Shown here piece after piece: positions 63,160 to 64,000 of a stretch of 64,000 bases of DNA; position 1 is the first letter of the stretch, and every line of letters begins with the position of its first letter. A program made the translations under genes and the position numbers. The notes beneath the pieces are model-generated. The model was not told where the DNA came from. It did not search any database and saw only the letters and a program-made list of their open reading frames with translations. The stretch comes from Hydrogenophaga sp. (GTDB lineage Bacteria > Pseudomonadota > Gammaproteobacteria > Burkholderiales > Burkholderiaceae_C). Location: contig NZ_JAHCKL010000003.1 of assembly GCF_026125785.1 (NCBI RefSeq), positions 281,520-345,519 on the forward strand, in the 5' to 3' direction.

Positions 63160-63832
63160 CGCGCACCGCGTTCACCGCGTACACCGCCAGCGGCTCGTAC
63201 GCCGGGTCCTGATGGACGAAGGCCTGGCCGGCGGGTGAGGCCACCCAGGCGCGCAACTGCGCCTCGTCGCGGAAGAACAGCTCGGCCATGGCCTCGACAG
63301 GCACCTGGCCGCTGGGCACGTTGGCCGAGACCGGATGCCCGTTGTCGACCACGACGTTCTGCACGCAGGCCAGCGGCCCGTCATCGGCCTGCGCCAGGGT
63401 CTGCGGGCGGCGGTCCGCCGGCACACCCGGCCGCCGCCGCGCCAGCACCAGCAGCTTGTGGGCCGGTCCGCCAGGCGGCACACCCTTCTCGGGCACGGGT
63501 GGCGTGCCAAAGACGGTCTCGCCCGCGAGCACGAGGATGGTGATGGCACCCTGGAAATTGGGAATGTCGCGCTTGACCGCCGCGTACTCCGGCGAGCGCT
63601 CGCAGCGCTCCATCGCGGCGATGTCATCGAACCACTGCTGAGAAATGCCGCCCACCTCATGGTCGGGAAAAGGCCGCACCTCGAACAGGCGCTCGCGGAT
63701 GTGGTTCTGGACATAGCGGTGCACACCCGGCATGAAACTCGCCAGATGGCCATGCACCTTGTACCAATGCTCGCCAAACTGCGCTTCCCCGATACCGTCG
63801 CGTCGGCTGAACACACCCGATCGAAAAATCAT
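63152..63832 (-). CDS. EthD domain-containing protein, two-repeat form
   Basis: 226 residues. The first half, FSRRDGIGEAQFGEHWYKVHGHLASFMPGVHRYVQNH, is a clear EthD unit with the conserved His residues; the second half, ending FFRDEAQLRAWVASPAGQAFV, is a second ferredoxin-like repeat. It is the second EthD-type protein of the island (first at 37986). Such proteins form dimeric barrels like small cofactor-free oxygenases or decarboxylases. It runs against the CoA-transferase gene. Confidence 0.85.
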   Translation of the reverse strand: MIFRSGVFSRRDGIGEAQFGEHWYKVHGHLASFMPGVHRYVQNHIRERLFEVRPFPDHEVGGISQQWFDDIAAMERCERSPEYAAVKRDIPNFQGAITILVLAGETVFGTPPVPEKGVPPGGPAHKLLVLARRRPGVPADRRPQTLAQADDGPLACVQNVVVDNGHPVSANVPSGQVPVEAMAELFFRDEAQLRAWVASPAGQAFVHQDPAYEPLAVYAVNAVRVM

Positions 63833-63904
63833 GAAAACTCCTCAGGAATCTCTGCGAAACCCCGTTCGACGTGAACTTGCAGAAAGGCCGCAGCAAATGA
63901 ACAG

Positions 63905-63932
63905 GGACTTCGACAAGCTCCGTCCGAACGGT
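63905..63932. repeat. single dispersed repeat copy
   Basis: GGACTTCGACAAGCTCCGTC followed by CGAACGG: one divergent copy of the element that is expanded at 44690-45460. Confidence 0.75.
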
Positions 63933-63951
63933 TTGGGGGGTGTTGCAGAAG

Positions 63952-63989
63952 GCTCCTTGGCCATCCACGCTGCGCCCGCTCCAAGGAGC
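63952..63989. repeat. inverted repeat at the window edge
   Basis: GCTCCTTGG and CCAAGGAGC form a 9-bp stem around a 20-base loop; G-rich and C-rich tracts outside the arms (around 63934-63942 and 63990-63997) extend the pairing imperfectly. It may be the hairpin end of a gene beyond the window or an insertion element end. Confidence 0.4.
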
Positions 63990-64000
63990 ACCCCCAACCC

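Noticed and set aside
63833-64000. A small minus-strand frame running through the final repeat copy
   Set aside because: It consists mostly of repeat and antisense sequence upstream of the EthD gene and shows no protein family character.

Overview
The window is GC-rich DNA with tightly packed genes, frequent ATGA/GTGA overlaps and many GTG or TTG starts. It most likely comes from a betaproteobacterial chromosome of the Comamonadaceae type (Hydrogenophaga/Acidovorax-like). The support is the caa3-type cytochrome oxidase locus with small assembly protein, CtaG, DUF2970 and CtaE; Bug-type solute receptors; and dispersed TTCGACAGGCTCAGCCCGAACGG repeats. The genus is an inference. No tRNA, rRNA, CRISPR array, transposase or prophage was seen.

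Housekeeping half (1-23.7 kb). A MoxR ATPase/GNAT/VWA operon (VWA cut by the window edge), a diheme cytochrome c ending in a clean terminator, a DUF1841 protein, a PcaF-type thiolase, a TRIC-family channel, a TauE/SafE permease, an orphan ParA, a MaoC hydratase, TrmL, ComF and a BioC-like protein come first. The aa3/caa3 oxidase operon (ctaC, ctaD, small protein, ctaG, DUF2970, ctaE; 11.3-16.1 kb) starts behind a perfect FNR-type box. It is followed by its maturation genes (SURF1, a membrane SCO-like protein, ctaA, ctaB, sco), then a QseBC-like two-component system and an EamA transporter.

Accessory half (23.9-63.8 kb). Almost everything here looks like one large catabolic island for a hydrophobic, probably alicyclic or methyl-branched compound. 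Oxidation genes: a complete CYP153-type P450 system (reductase, ferredoxin, P450) with aldehyde dehydrogenase, a GMC alcohol dehydrogenase, a KstD-like flavoprotein, a Baeyer-Villiger monooxygenase with an HSL-type esterase, SDRs and an aldo/keto reductase. CoA-ester genes: an ADP-forming acyl-CoA ligase, an AMP-forming ligase, an alpha-methylacyl-CoA racemase homologue, two class III CoA-transferases (one frameshifted), a crotonase, a MaoC protein, a double-hotdog protein, a Nudix hydrolase and an Ltp2-like thiolase/DUF35 pair. Uptake genes: three paralogous TRAP receptors with a single DctQM membrane pair, and a Bug receptor. Two EthD-family proteins are also present.

Regulation. The island encodes a FadR-type GntR regulator (32.2-32.9 kb) and a MarR regulator (45.5-45.9 kb). 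A short palindrome of the form WGGTNNNACCW, the type bound by FadR-like regulators, recurs at promoters ahead of the P450 operon, the TRAP operon, the EthD operon and the 57-63 kb operon, with a variant ahead of the esterase operon. At four of these it touches a recognisable -10 box. A separate perfect 19-bp palindrome lies upstream of the BVMO-marR pair. Together these suggest a single regulon split into several transcription units. A roughly 780-bp array of degenerate palindromic repeats sits in the middle of the island, and a 520-residue Gly/Pro-rich repeat protein of unknown function is inserted in it.
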